A stretch of DNA of 64,000 nucleotides from Viridibacillus sp050279675 (GTDB taxonomy: Bacteria > Bacillota > Bacilli > Bacillales_A > Planococcaceae): positions 186,001 through 250,000 of the forward strand of contig NZ_JBNNUK010000002.1 in NCBI RefSeq assembly GCF_050279675.1. The letters run 5' to 3'. Position 1 is the stretch's first letter. Each line of letters begins with the position of its first letter. A program made the position numbers and the translations under genes. Of the stretch, positions 33,849 through 42,840 are shown one piece after another. The notes under the pieces were generated by a model. The model was not told the DNA's origin and made no database searches. It saw only the letters and a program-made list of their open reading frames with translations.

Positions 33849-35444
33849 TTACAAATAAAAAGTGATGAAAAAGCTTGTACCTTCACCAGGTGTACTGGAT
33901 ACTTCGATAGTACCGTTTCCTTTTTTCACAATTCCATCAATTAAGTATAACCCGATACCGTGATTTTTTTGAGCTTTTGTTGTAAAACCATTTTGAAAAA
34001 TTTGCTCCAGTTTATCATTTGGAATACCTGCCCCGTTGTCCTCCACTAAAATAGATAAGGTATGTTCGTCTTGATCGATACTTATTAAGACATGTTTATC
34101 ATCTCGTTCTACATTTAATAGTGCATCAAATGCATTTTCAATTAGATTGCCTAGCAGAATTACAAAATCATTAAATGCAAGACTTTCTGGTATATAGGAC
34201 AGCTGGCTATTCATATCAATTTCAACTTCAATGCCAAGTTCTTTACCATGATTAATTTTACTTAATAATAGACCGGAGATATTTTGGTTTTTAATTCGCT
34301 CATCTAAAAAGTTCGTAATATCATCTTGTTGCTCTTTTACTTTTACAATATAAGCTAGTGCCTGATCGTAGTGCCCAAGCTGTAATAGTCCTGCTACAGT
34401 ATGCATTTTGTTTTTGTGTTCATGATTTTGAATACGAAGTGCTTGAACAAACTCTTGAACCCCTGTTAATTCTTCTGCAAGCTTATTCACTTCAGTACGG
34501 TCTTGGAAAATAGCTATAGCCCCGACTGTTTCATTATTCACTTCAATTGGCACGCGATTACTCATAATACTGTGTTGATTAATGAAGAGCTCTTTGTTAT
34601 AAACAGGTTCATTATAATCAAGAATCTCGGGTAAACGTGTATCAGGTAAAATATGATAGATTTTCTTGCCGATGAAGTCGTCACCTTCTACACCTAGAAT
34701 TTGACGTGCCTTTTTGTTGAAGATGGTTACTGTGTTTTCTTTATCAATCGCGATAATTCCCTCATGCATTGCATTAAATGTTTCTGTCCGCTCTTTATAA
34801 AGTCGTGCAATTTCATGAGGTTCTAAGCCAAACATCTGCTTCTTCATATGACGACCTAATACCCATGCCCCCCATGCCCCAAAAAAGAGACTGAGCATTG
34901 TTGCTATAATAATTTCATTTTGAATGCTTTTAATAATCTCAAATACAGTTGGCAAACTATAACCTACGATTACGACGCCTACTTGTTTGTGCTCTTCGCT
35001 CATAACAGGAACAAAGGCACGCACTACATTCCCGATTTCACCTTTTGCTTTAGAAATATAATAATGCTCAACAAAAGCTGCATTCTCATCAACTGTATTA
35101 GATGTCTGTCCTATCATACTTTTGACAGGATGTGATAACCTTCTATGCTCCATATCTAAAACAACAATATAATCAGCCTTATTTATAACACGGATACCTT
35201 CTACGGTTTGATTGATTGTAGCTGATTTTTTTTCAAACGAGTTATTTGAAGCGAGCTGCTCCCTTATTTCTGGTAGCTTTCCGACCGTCCTAGCTATTAA
35301 CATTGCTTCGGTACCTAGCTCTTTTTCTTTAGTTTTCATTATATTTCCGAGTACGAAAATACCTGCAACTAATAATGAAAAAACGATGAGGAAAAAGGTG
35401 AGCGCCATTATCTTACTATTCATCGAAATTTGCTTTGTTTTCAT
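33849..35444 (-). CDS. dctS: C4-dicarboxylate sensor histidine kinase DctS
   Basis: 531 residues of the DcuS/CitA/DctS family. Two membrane helices (about 12-34 and 174-196) flank an extracytoplasmic sensor domain (DYIVVLDMEHRRLSHPVKSM is the typical ligand region). A PAS domain (about 215-320) is followed by SPOB-type H-box QNHEHKNKMHTVAGLLQLGH (phospho-His341), N-box LLGNLIENAFDAL and G boxes VEDNGAGI and HGIGLYLI. It phosphorylates DctR. Divergent from dctB, which in Bacillus acts with DctS as co-sensor. Confidence 0.92.
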   Translation of the reverse strand: MKTKQISMNSKIMALTFFLIVFSLLVAGIFVLGNIMKTKEKELGTEAMLIARTVGKLPEIREQLASNNSFEKKSATINQTVEGIRVINKADYIVVLDMEHRRLSHPVKSMIGQTSNTVDENAAFVEHYYISKAKGEIGNVVRAFVPVMSEEHKQVGVVIVGYSLPTVFEIIKSIQNEIIIATMLSLFFGAWGAWVLGRHMKKQMFGLEPHEIARLYKERTETFNAMHEGIIAIDKENTVTIFNKKARQILGVEGDDFIGKKIYHILPDTRLPEILDYNEPVYNKELFINQHSIMSNRVPIEVNNETVGAIAIFQDRTEVNKLAEELTGVQEFVQALRIQNHEHKNKMHTVAGLLQLGHYDQALAYIVKVKEQQDDITNFLDERIKNQNISGLLLSKINHGKELGIEVEIDMNSQLSYIPESLAFNDFVILLGNLIENAFDALLNVERDDKHVLISIDQDEHTLSILVEDNGAGIPNDKLEQIFQNGFTTKAQKNHGIGLYLIDGIVKKGNGTIEVSSTPGEGTSFFITFYL

Positions 35445-35540
35445 CGCGCCCCCCTGAATAATTTATTGAATGACTCCATTGTAACATTTGAAACTATGTT
35501 AGAATGTAAGAAAAAAGTCAGAATGTTATGGAGTACATAA

Positions 35541-36590
35541 ATGCGTTTATATATTACTACAGCTATCATCACTTTAATAGTACTTATTGGTATCATCGGC
35601 TATCAACAACAATTCGGATTAGATTCCTCATTACCAATTGATGAAGAACAAGGCGGGTTAAATGATCAAATCGTTATCAACTTTAGTCATATAGTGGCGG
35701 AAAATACACCTAAAGGACAAACAGCAATAAAGTTTGCTGAATTATTAGAGCAAAAAACTGATGGCCGTATCCGCGTTGTGATCTATCCAAACGGTTTGCT
35801 CTATAATGATAATAATGAATTGGAAGCATTGGAAAATGGAGATGTACAAATGATTGCTCCATCGTTTTCCAAAATGACAAAAACGTTGCCAACATGGGCA
35901 GTGCTTGATTTACCGTATTTATTTCATACAGAAGATGATGTGGAGCGAGTTTTAACAGGGCCTTTCGGAGAGCAATTACTAAATCAACTAGGTCGTTTTA
36001 ATATTAAGGGACTGGCTTTTTGGAATAATGGTTTTAAGCAAGTACTGACGTCTGGTAAACCGATACTTACCTCTGGAGATTTTAAGGGACTTAAAGTACG
36101 TGCCATGCCTAGTAAGGTTTTACAACAGCAATTTACTTTGTTTGAAGCAACCCCCGTTGCTACATCATTTGATGAACTATATACAGAACTAGAAAAAAAA
36201 GAACTGAATGCACAAGAAAACACAATTTCCAACATTTACTCAAAGGGCTTTTATAAACTACAAAAAAACTTAACGATTACAAATCATGGTGTACTAGGAT
36301 ACGCTGTTATGATGAACGAGGATTTTTATAATAGTCTGCCAACCGATTTGCAGGAAAAAGTAATAGAGGCGATTAATGAAGCCACTGCTTGGAATTTTGA
36401 ACATTCGAAGCAAATGAATGATAAGGATTTAGAAAGTTTACAACAATTGTCTGATGTTCATATAAATAAGTTGTCGAATGAAGAACAACAAAGGTGGCAA
36501 AAACTCTTTTTACCGATTTACGATGATTATCGTAGTCAAATAAGCGAAACCTTTTTACAGGAAATCGAAAAAGAAATTAACAATAAATAA
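35541..36590 (+). CDS. dctB: TRAP-type dicarboxylate-binding protein DctB
   Basis: 349 residues. An uncleaved-looking N-terminal helix (2-22, no lipobox Cys) precedes a DctP-family binding fold: FSHIVAENTPKGQTAIKFAE, VVIYPNGLLYNDNNELEALE and the ligand-binding Arg in GLKVRAMPSKVL. TRAP permease genes are absent nearby. In Bacillus, DctB is an extracytoplasmic binding protein needed with DctS for sensing, which fits the divergent position here. A TRAP transporter encoded elsewhere cannot be excluded. Confidence 0.88.
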   Translation: MRLYITTAIITLIVLIGIIGYQQQFGLDSSLPIDEEQGGLNDQIVINFSHIVAENTPKGQTAIKFAELLEQKTDGRIRVVIYPNGLLYNDNNELEALENGDVQMIAPSFSKMTKTLPTWAVLDLPYLFHTEDDVERVLTGPFGEQLLNQLGRFNIKGLAFWNNGFKQVLTSGKPILTSGDFKGLKVRAMPSKVLQQQFTLFEATPVATSFDELYTELEKKELNAQENTISNIYSKGFYKLQKNLTITNHGVLGYAVMMNEDFYNSLPTDLQEKVIEAINEATAWNFEHSKQMNDKDLESLQQLSDVHINKLSNEEQQRWQKLFLPIYDDYRSQISETFLQEIEKEINNK

Positions 36591-36603
36591 CAATAATTAC
36601 ACA

Positions 36604-36619
36604 ACTGTACTAGTACAAA
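36604..36619. promoter_or_regulatory. Conserved palindrome upstream of first dctP
   Basis: CTGTACTAGTACAAAA, containing palindrome TGTACTAGTACA, lies 246 bases before the dctP start. The same sequence lies 248 bases before the second dctP (38220-38235). A terminator-like hairpin follows each (36654-36682 here). Confidence 0.55.
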
Positions 36620-36653
36620 AGAGGATTTCCTTATTTGTGTATTAATTTTTTTA

Positions 36654-36682
36654 AGTCTTGGATTTCTCCAAGGCTTTTTCTT
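36654..36682 (+). terminator. Terminator-like hairpin after dctB
   Basis: CTTGGA, loop TTTC, TCCAAG followed by GCTTTTTC. It lies 65 bases after the dctB stop and would end the dctB transcript before dctP. Confidence 0.6.
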
Positions 36683-36733
36683 ATCCCTTGATATGACTGC
36701 ATTTTGGAGAGAATCTAAATTTTAACACAATTT

Positions 36734-36755
36734 AAGACCAATATGACCAAAAAGA
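36734..36755 (+). promoter_or_regulatory. dctP: Putative DctR site and promoter of first dctP
   Basis: AAGACCAATATGACCAAAAA (36734-36753, continuing GA) contains two GACCAAWA-type half-sites in direct orientation. A -10 TATGAT lies at 36795-36800. The same pair (site, then TATGAT about 40 bases later) precedes the second dctP. Confidence 0.65.
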
Positions 36756-36849
36756 GTTTTAAAACCATAACATTAAAAACATATACAACAGCGTTATGAT
36801 GGAATCGTTGTAAGCGATACCAAATAAAACTACAAAGAAGGCCAGTTAT

Positions 36850-38115
36850 ATGAAAATTAACTTTAAAAACTTAACAGTTCAAGTCATTTGTGCAATCATT
36901 CTTGGTATTCTAGTAGGCGCGTTGTTCCCTACATTCGGGTCTCAATTAAAAGTGCTTGCTGATATTTTCATTAAACTTATTAAAATGTTGATTGCTCCAA
37001 TTATCTTCCTTACAGTTGTAATTGGCATAGGAGGAATGGGCAACCTGAAAAAGGTTGGTTCAATTGGTGGGAAAGCTTTAATCTATTTTGAAATTGTATC
37101 TTCTATTGCTCTAGCAATAGGATTAATCGTTGTACATATTATCCAACCAGGTAAAGGTTTAGATACTTCTTCTGCAACTGCAGGTGATGTAGCACAATTT
37201 ACAAAACAAGCTACTGAATCTGAACATGGCATCACCAGTTTTATCATGGGTATTATTCCGGAGAATTTCTTTGGTTCTCTTGCAGCTGGTGAATTACTTC
37301 CTGTATTATTCTGTGCTGTGTTGTTTGGTGTTGCTACAGCTTCAATCGGTGCTCCTGCAAAACCGATTGTTAAATTATTCGAACAAGTAGCAGATATCTT
37401 CTTTAAAATTATTAGCATGATTATGAAATTGTCACCAATCGGTGCATTTGGTGCTATGGCTTATACGATTGGTAACTTTGGTCTTGAATCATTATGGTCA
37501 TTAGGTAAACTGATGTTATCCGTCTATATTACGATGTTCTTGTTCGTCATTATCGTATTAGGCTCCATAGCAAAGTATTACGGCTTTAATATTTTCAAAT
37601 TTATAAATTATATTAAAGATGAACTGTTTATCGTACTCGGAACTTCTTCATCTGAATCAGCCTTACCGCTTATTATGCGTAAGTTAGAGAACTTCGGTTG
37701 TTCTAAGCAAGTAGTTGGTTTAGTTGTACCGACTGGCTATTCTTTTAACCTTGATGGTACGTACATTTACTTATCAATGGCTGCTATGTTCATCGCACAA
37801 GCGTATGACGTGCCACTATCATTTTGGCAACAAATCACTTTGCTTGGTATATTAATGCTGACCTCTAAAGGAGCTGCTGGTGTTACAGGATCTGGATTCA
37901 TAACGTTAGCCGCAACATTAGCTGCCTTCCCTATGATTCCTGTCGAAGGGATTGCCCTACTTATTGGTGTCGATAGATTTATGAGTGAAGCACGTGCAAT
38001 AACTAATATTATCGGTAACTCTGTTGCAACAGTAGTTGTTGCGAAAATGGAAAATGAATTCAATCCAACAAACGGTTATAAAAAAGAATTGGACTCTGAA
38101 AATACTGCACATTAA
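36850..38115 (+). CDS. dctP: C4-dicarboxylate:cation symporter DctP (copy 1)
   Basis: 421 residues of the DAACS (glutamate/dicarboxylate symporter) family. Conserved features: serine-rich reentrant loop GTSSSESALP (about 259-268), GYSFNLDGT (about 298-306) and the helix-8 LLIGVDRFMSEARAITNIIG. It takes up succinate, fumarate and malate with protons or sodium. Controlled, by position, by DctSR and DctB encoded just upstream. AGAAGGCCAG precedes the ATG. A closely similar paralogue follows at 38468. Confidence 0.93.
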   Translation: MKINFKNLTVQVICAIILGILVGALFPTFGSQLKVLADIFIKLIKMLIAPIIFLTVVIGIGGMGNLKKVGSIGGKALIYFEIVSSIALAIGLIVVHIIQPGKGLDTSSATAGDVAQFTKQATESEHGITSFIMGIIPENFFGSLAAGELLPVLFCAVLFGVATASIGAPAKPIVKLFEQVADIFFKIISMIMKLSPIGAFGAMAYTIGNFGLESLWSLGKLMLSVYITMFLFVIIVLGSIAKYYGFNIFKFINYIKDELFIVLGTSSSESALPLIMRKLENFGCSKQVVGLVVPTGYSFNLDGTYIYLSMAAMFIAQAYDVPLSFWQQITLLGILMLTSKGAAGVTGSGFITLAATLAAFPMIPVEGIALLIGVDRFMSEARAITNIIGNSVATVVVAKMENEFNPTNGYKKELDSENTAH

Positions 38116-38171
38116 CTAGTATACAAATGTTCTAGATAGCACTCGATCTGCTAGACAAGACTTTCGTATAT

Positions 38172-38204
38172 AGCCACTTGGGTTTAACTCAGGTGGCTTT
38201 TTTT
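38172..38204 (+). terminator. Terminator of first dctP
   Basis: AGCCACTTGGG (38172-38182) pairs with CTCAGGTGGCT (38188-38198), followed by TTTTTT. Confidence 0.88.
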
Positions 38205-38219
38205 CGGAGAAATAAATAC

Positions 38220-38333
38220 CTGTACTAGTACAAAAAGATTTTTATTCTCTGTACTATAAAAATAAAATAATAAATTTAGATTAAAGATATAAACCGCAAA
38301 CCCTTGACCTATATACATTTGCAAGGGTTTTTT
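38220..38333 (+). ncRNA. Possible small RNA or leader between the dctP copies
   Basis: CTGTACTAGTACAAAA (38220-38235), repeated from 36604-36619, is followed by an independent strong terminator: AAACCCTTG (38298-38306), CAAGGGTTT (38322-38330) and a T run. A second terminator here is unexplained by dctP, which already has one at 38172-38204. A short transcript starting near 38235 would explain it. Speculative. Confidence 0.35.
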
Positions 38334-38349
38334 ATAATTGAAAAATAAA

Positions 38350-38371
38350 AAGACCAAAACGACCGAAAAGA
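38350..38371 (+). promoter_or_regulatory. Putative DctR site of second dctP
   Basis: AAGACCAAAACGACCGAAAA (continuing GA) differs from the site at 36734-36755 at few positions and lies at the same distance from its gene (97 versus 95 bases). A -10 TATGAT is at 38412-38417. Confidence 0.65.
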
Positions 38372-38390
38372 ACATTATCACCAAAATCTA

Positions 38391-38404
38391 TGAAAACGTT
38401 TTCT
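38391..38404. promoter_or_regulatory. cre site (CcpA) in the second dctP promoter
   Basis: TGAAAACGTTTTCT matches the catabolite-responsive consensus TGWAANCGNTNWCA at all but the last base. It overlaps the -35 region, 7 bases before the TATGAT -10, so CcpA binding should repress. No comparable site is seen before the first dctP. Confidence 0.78.
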
Positions 38405-38467
38405 TTGCATTTATGATAATAGCAATGAAAGCGATATCAAAACACATTATAGAAAGAAGGTACACAT

Positions 38468-39760
38468 TTGAGAATCAATTTTAAAAACCTAACTGTACAA
38501 GTAATTATCGCCATTCTACTTGGCGTTGTGGTAGGAGCAGTGTTCCCCGAATTTGGCGCTAAGTTAAAAGTTTTAGCTGATATTTTCATCAAAATGATTA
38601 AAATGTTAATCGCACCAATTATCTTCCTTACGGTTGTCATCGGCATAGGGAATATGGGCGATTTGAAAAAGGTTGGTAAAATCGGAGGGAAAGCACTACT
38701 TTACTTCGAGGTAGTATCAACGATCGCATTAGCTATTGGATTGCTAGTCGTTAACCTTGTACAACCTGGTAAAGGTTTAGATACTTCTGCAGCTGCTGGC
38801 AGTGATGTATCCGCGTATACAACTGCAGCTGCTGAAAGTGAAGGCTTAATTGGTTTTATCATGAGTATCATTCCGGATAACTTCTTCGGCTCTCTTGCAG
38901 CTGGACAATTACTACCAGTTCTATTCTGTGCTATTTTGTTTGGTGTCGCTTCTGCTTCACTTGGAGAGGCTTCAAAACCAGTCATTAAATTATTTGAACA
39001 AACGTCAGAAATTTTCTTTAAAATTATCGGTATGGTGATGAAGCTCTCTCCTATCGGTGCATTCGGTGCAATGGCTTATACTATTGGAAACTTTGGTGTT
39101 AAATCACTATTTAATTTAGGACTTCTTATGGTATCTGTTTATATTACAATGTTCTTATTCATCGTCCTAATCTTAGGTTCGATTGCAAAATACTTTGGTT
39201 TTAATATTTTCAAATTTATCGCCTATATTAAAGATGAAATATTCCTAGTAATAGGTACTTCATCTTCTGAATCAGCATTACCATCAATGATGAAGAAACT
39301 TGAAAACTACGGTTGTTCGAAGCAAGTAGTTGGATTAGTTGTACCAACCGGCTATTCCTTTAACCTTGATGGTACATCCATTTACTTATCAATGGCTGCC
39401 ATGTTTATCGCACAAGCTTATGACGTACCTCTATCAATCTGGCAACAAGTAATGTTACTTGGGGTGTTGATGCTAACGTCCAAAGGAGCTGCAGGTGTAA
39501 CAGGCTCAGGCTTTATCACTCTAGCTGCGACTTTAGCTGCCTTCCCGATGATTCCAGTAGAAGGTATTGCATTATTAATCGGAGTTGACCGCTTCATGTC
39601 TGAAGCTCGTGCTGTAACAAACTTAATAGGTAACGGTGTTGCAACTGTTATCGTAGCAAAATCAGAAAATGAATTCGATCCAACTGGCGCTCAAAATAAA
39701 GTAAGTACAGATACATCAGTACAAAATGTTCCTGTACTATCAAAATTAAATACGCAATAA
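38468..39760 (+). CDS. dctP: C4-dicarboxylate:cation symporter DctP (copy 2)
   Basis: 430 residues, starting at TTG 38468 after AGAAAGAAGG. It shares long identical stretches with copy 1 (for example the GTSSSESALP loop, GYSFNLDGT and the VDRFMSEARA helix) but differs in the loop after helix 3 and in a longer polar C-terminus. It arose by tandem duplication including about 250 bases of upstream DNA. It has its own DctR-like site plus a cre site, so the copies are probably expressed under different conditions. Confidence 0.93.
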   Translation: MRINFKNLTVQVIIAILLGVVVGAVFPEFGAKLKVLADIFIKMIKMLIAPIIFLTVVIGIGNMGDLKKVGKIGGKALLYFEVVSTIALAIGLLVVNLVQPGKGLDTSAAAGSDVSAYTTAAAESEGLIGFIMSIIPDNFFGSLAAGQLLPVLFCAILFGVASASLGEASKPVIKLFEQTSEIFFKIIGMVMKLSPIGAFGAMAYTIGNFGVKSLFNLGLLMVSVYITMFLFIVLILGSIAKYFGFNIFKFIAYIKDEIFLVIGTSSSESALPSMMKKLENYGCSKQVVGLVVPTGYSFNLDGTSIYLSMAAMFIAQAYDVPLSIWQQVMLLGVLMLTSKGAAGVTGSGFITLAATLAAFPMIPVEGIALLIGVDRFMSEARAVTNLIGNGVATVIVAKSENEFDPTGAQNKVSTDTSVQNVPVLSKLNTQ

Positions 39761-39764
39761 ATAA

Positions 39765-39804
39765 AAAAGGTACATTACTAAGAAATTTAGTAATGTACCT
39801 TTTA
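39765..39804. terminator. Bidirectional terminator
   Basis: AAAAGGTACATTACTAA pairs with TTAGTAATGTACCTTTT (39788-39804). It ends the second dctP and, on the other strand, the membrane gene at 39805. Confidence 0.88.
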
Positions 39805-40275
39805 TTAATTTGAAATACTTCGACTAATTGAACTGTGAATTCTTTGTACTACTAAAATTAAAACATAAATAGAAAACAACCAAAATAATATTATAATAGC
39901 CTCTAGTAGATTGCCAATAGTAATAGAATATGCATAACTCAATGCGTAGTCTACTGCATACATACATAAGAAATAAACAAGATGTACATTTAACAACACA
40001 GAAAACAAATCTCTTTTATTCTTAAAATAGATTAAGGTTATGAATAGCATTAGTAGAAGCATAGCTGATTGGATGGCACCGCTGACTTGCGCTACCGACT
40101 GTACTTTAGCTAATAAATCTGCTGTCGGACTGCCTATTTGAGCAAGTTTTGCTCCATTATTTATTCGATAAATCTCAATAACACAATATAAAAGATTTAA
40201 GAAAACCATAAAAATAAAATATACTTTTATCCAGTTGCTTTTAAACAATGATCTAATATCGAGTAAATTTGGCAT
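39805..40275 (-). CDS. Hypothetical four-helix membrane protein
   Basis: 156 residues with four predicted membrane helices (about 16-36, 68-85, 92-112 and 122-144) and a short basic C-terminus. GGAGGAAGC precedes the ATG. No family recognised, no operon partner. Confidence 0.62.
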   Translation of the reverse strand: MPNLLDIRSLFKSNWIKVYFIFMVFLNLLYCVIEIYRINNGAKLAQIGSPTADLLAKVQSVAQVSGAIQSAMLLLMLFITLIYFKNKRDLFSVLLNVHLVYFLCMYAVDYALSYAYSITIGNLLEAIIILFWLFSIYVLILVVQRIHSSISRSISN

Positions 40276-40501
40276 TGCTTCCTCCGTTTACTATGCTTTA
40301 AAACAAATCATGTCTTTTAAATTCACAATCTAAGACCTTATGGGCCAAGACAATACAGTTGTTTTAAAAATTAAATAGCGTCCATTTCCACTATAAAATG
40401 TTCAGTAGAAATGTTTGTAAAGCACTAAACTTATAATACCAAATTCATACAATATTGTGTATTATCTGGTTTATGTCAGAATAACCAGATTCACATTTTA
40501 T

Positions 40502-41494
40502 TTATAAAAGTTCACGAGCCAATAAGCGATATACTTCTAAACGCTTCTCTTGCGAATTCGGAATACTACAAATCATCGCTTCATCAAAACCATACTTAGC
40601 TTGTTCTTCTTCCAAAAAGGTTGCGATTTCTTTTACAGAACCGACCTGATGACGTCTTCGATTATCTTGAATTTGCATTTTCTCCATTTCAGTCAACGGA
40701 TAATTTTGTACTTCTTCTGGCGTCATCATTGGTATTATCTGACCACGCATGAAAAATAAGCTAAACAGATCATAAGGTCCTGCTTCAAATTCAGCTTCTT
40801 CTCGCGTTTCAGCAGTTGTCACCATATAACAAACATTTATTTCTGATTTTTCCATATAGACAGAAGGTTTAAAACTTTTTCTATAAGTGTCGAAAATTTC
40901 TTTCGACATTATGCCGTTAAAAAATTGTGCAAAGGAATAACCTACACCTAAAGAGCCAGCTTTTAAGGCGCTATTACCACTAGAACCTAAAAGCCATGCC
41001 TCGGGTAATACGATACTTGATGGCGCTGCAATTGTTTGCTTATACAAATCTTCTGTAGGTACTTCATCATTGATTAATTGAAGGGTCGTTTCAAATTTCT
41101 CGTACATATTGTGATACATCGGCTGACGACCTTCAGATAAGGCTAATATCGAAAGTTGATCGCCACCCGGTGCGCGCCCTGCCCCAAAATCAATACGTCC
41201 AGGTGTTAATGCACTAAGTGTTTTAAATACTTCAGCCATTTTTAGCGGTGAGTAATGCATCATCATAGTCCCACCTGTACCGACTCTAAGATTCTTAGTC
41301 CGCGATGCTATATGGCTAACGATAATTTCAGGTGCTGCACTTACAAAAGTCCTTGAGCTATGATGCTCAGCCATCCACATTCGATGATATCCTAGTTCAT
41401 CTGCAAGGACTGCCAGTTCTACTGCCTTTGTAACGGCGTTTCTCTCTTCATTTCCCCCAGTAACAGGTGCTTGGTCTAATACACTTAATTTCAT
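40502..41494 (-). CDS. LLM-class flavin-dependent oxidoreductase
   Basis: 330 residues of the bacterial luciferase-like monooxygenase family: N-terminal MKLSVLDQAPVTGG, RMWMAEHHSSRTFVSAAPE (about 39-57), GTGGTMMMHYSPLKMAE and GRIDFGAGRAPGGD. This is the YhbW/YvbT-like group using FMNH2. The substrate is unknown. AAGGGGAG precedes the ATG. It lies 15 bases after the DUF896 gene, likely co-transcribed with it. Confidence 0.92.
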   Translation of the reverse strand: MKLSVLDQAPVTGGNEERNAVTKAVELAVLADELGYHRMWMAEHHSSRTFVSAAPEIIVSHIASRTKNLRVGTGGTMMMHYSPLKMAEVFKTLSALTPGRIDFGAGRAPGGDQLSILALSEGRQPMYHNMYEKFETTLQLINDEVPTEDLYKQTIAAPSSIVLPEAWLLGSSGNSALKAGSLGVGYSFAQFFNGIMSKEIFDTYRKSFKPSVYMEKSEINVCYMVTTAETREEAEFEAGPYDLFSLFFMRGQIIPMMTPEEVQNYPLTEMEKMQIQDNRRRHQVGSVKEIATFLEEEQAKYGFDEAMICSIPNSQEKRLEVYRLLARELL

Positions 41495-41509
41495 ATTGAG
41501 AACTCCCCT

Positions 41510-41746
41510 TTATTCGTTGGATTCAATTTTTCTTTCAGAACGTAATTTTTGAGGAGTTACATCGTTTCCTAGTGGATCCATTACCTTCAAACCTGAGAAA
41601 GTTTCAAGTACTTGTCCACGAATTTCACGTAAGTAGTCTTCTCTTAATGCTTGTTGCTCTACCTTTTCAGTAGCTGTCAATTCACTCTCACGTTGCTTTT
41701 TAGCCAATTCATTAATACGTTTTAAACTTGGTATCATTTTTTCCAT
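41510..41746 (-). CDS. DUF896 (UPF0291) family protein, YnzC-like
   Basis: 78 residues matching the DUF896 family: ITRINELAKK-like SLKRINELAKKQRESELTA, then EQQALREDYLREIRGQVLE. A small cytoplasmic helical-hairpin protein found in bacilli, often near SOS genes; the role is unclear. AAAGAGATGG precedes the ATG. The conserved DVTP element is at residues 62-65. Confidence 0.9.
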   Translation of the reverse strand: MEKMIPSLKRINELAKKQRESELTATEKVEQQALREDYLREIRGQVLETFSGLKVMDPLGNDVTPQKLRSERKIESNE

Positions 41747-41864
41747 CTCTTTTCTCTTTTTTTAAAATTCGACTGACTATATTTTTAATTAAATACATAG
41801 TGCTCTAATTTCCATAAAACCTTAGAATTTCATTCAAACAATATAAGCCATTGAAACTGAGTTT

Positions 41865-42809
41865 CTACTTAATAGCCGGGAACTTTGGAACAACAAATTC
41901 ACCTAGCTCCTGAATGATTTCCGCAGCAGGACGCTGACTATATTTCATTCCAAACATAATGTGATTAACACCTGCTGCCTCGTATGCAGAAAGATAATCT
42001 ATGATAAAATTTCGACCTGCTCTGAAGCCACCTGCAATTGGTTTTGGTGCTTCATTGGGATTAGAAGACAAATCAATCGTGATTGGCTGGATAAATGGCT
42101 TAAACGTGTCAGTAGCAAGCCGCCATTTTTGAATTAAAGTGCGCTGACTTGTTACATCTTGTGCATAGAAGAGCCAGCCATCTGTATTTTTTGCTAACCA
42201 TTCTAACGTCTGTCCTGAATAACCTGTCCCAAATACAGGAATATCCTGTAAAGCAGGCTTTGGTACTACATCTCCATGTGTCAATGCAACGTGGTCAGTT
42301 TGAATTTGTGGAAATGTCTCGTTCCATACGGTCTTCATAACGGAAATACTCTCTTGATAAAGGGCTGATCGATTCTCTGACTCTATTTTAAAGGCTGGAA
42401 ACTCAATTGGGCGATCACCTGTCGCCGTCCCAAACAAGAAACGTTGATTTGACAATTGATCTAATGTTGCAGCTGATTTTGCTAAATGCAGTGGATTTCG
42501 CAAAGGTGTCACTATACTTGCCGTGCCAAGTGCAATTGCTTTTGTATGCGCTGCGACATAAGTTAAAAACATTAGAGGGTCATATAGAAAGCCGACGTCA
42601 CCAAAGTTTGGATCATAAATCGGGGCGTCTCTCACAAATAGTGCGGCAAATTCATAATCTTCTGCTTGTTTGGCTAGCTTTATTTGATCATCGATATCCA
42701 TTTGAGGAGTGCTCCCTGTATATGCCTCTAGAGGAAATGCTAAACCGAGTGTTAATCGGTTTTCCTTAAAAGAATGCGAAAATCCTTGATGTGACTGAAA
42801 ATGATTCAT
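41865..42809 (-). CDS. Luciferase-type flavin oxidoreductase
   Basis: 314 residues from ATG 42809, after GGAGGAATTAGGT; the frame is open to TTG 42824. Features: RLTLGLAFPLEAYTG, KQAEDYEFAALFVRDAPIYD and FLFGTATGDRPIEFPAF. It is a TIM-barrel LLM enzyme distinct in sequence from the one at 40502, resembling the Bacillus luciferase-type oxidoreductase subgroup. The Rrf2 regulator gene ends 32 bases upstream on the same strand, suggesting a regulator-enzyme operon. Confidence 0.88.
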   Translation of the reverse strand: MNHFQSHQGFSHSFKENRLTLGLAFPLEAYTGSTPQMDIDDQIKLAKQAEDYEFAALFVRDAPIYDPNFGDVGFLYDPLMFLTYVAAHTKAIALGTASIVTPLRNPLHLAKSAATLDQLSNQRFLFGTATGDRPIEFPAFKIESENRSALYQESISVMKTVWNETFPQIQTDHVALTHGDVVPKPALQDIPVFGTGYSGQTLEWLAKNTDGWLFYAQDVTSQRTLIQKWRLATDTFKPFIQPITIDLSSNPNEAPKPIAGGFRAGRNFIIDYLSAYEAAGVNHIMFGMKYSQRPAAEIIQELGEFVVPKFPAIK

Positions 42810-42840
42810 ACCTAATTCCTCCAAAAAGGGTGTCTAGATC

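Noticed and set aside
35541..36590. Complete TRAP transporter
   Set aside because: Only the binding protein is encoded; the adjacent transporters are DAACS symporters, so a sensor role is more likely.
42407..42769. 120-codon plus-strand open frame
   Set aside because: Antisense to the luciferase-type oxidoreductase; no ribosome site.
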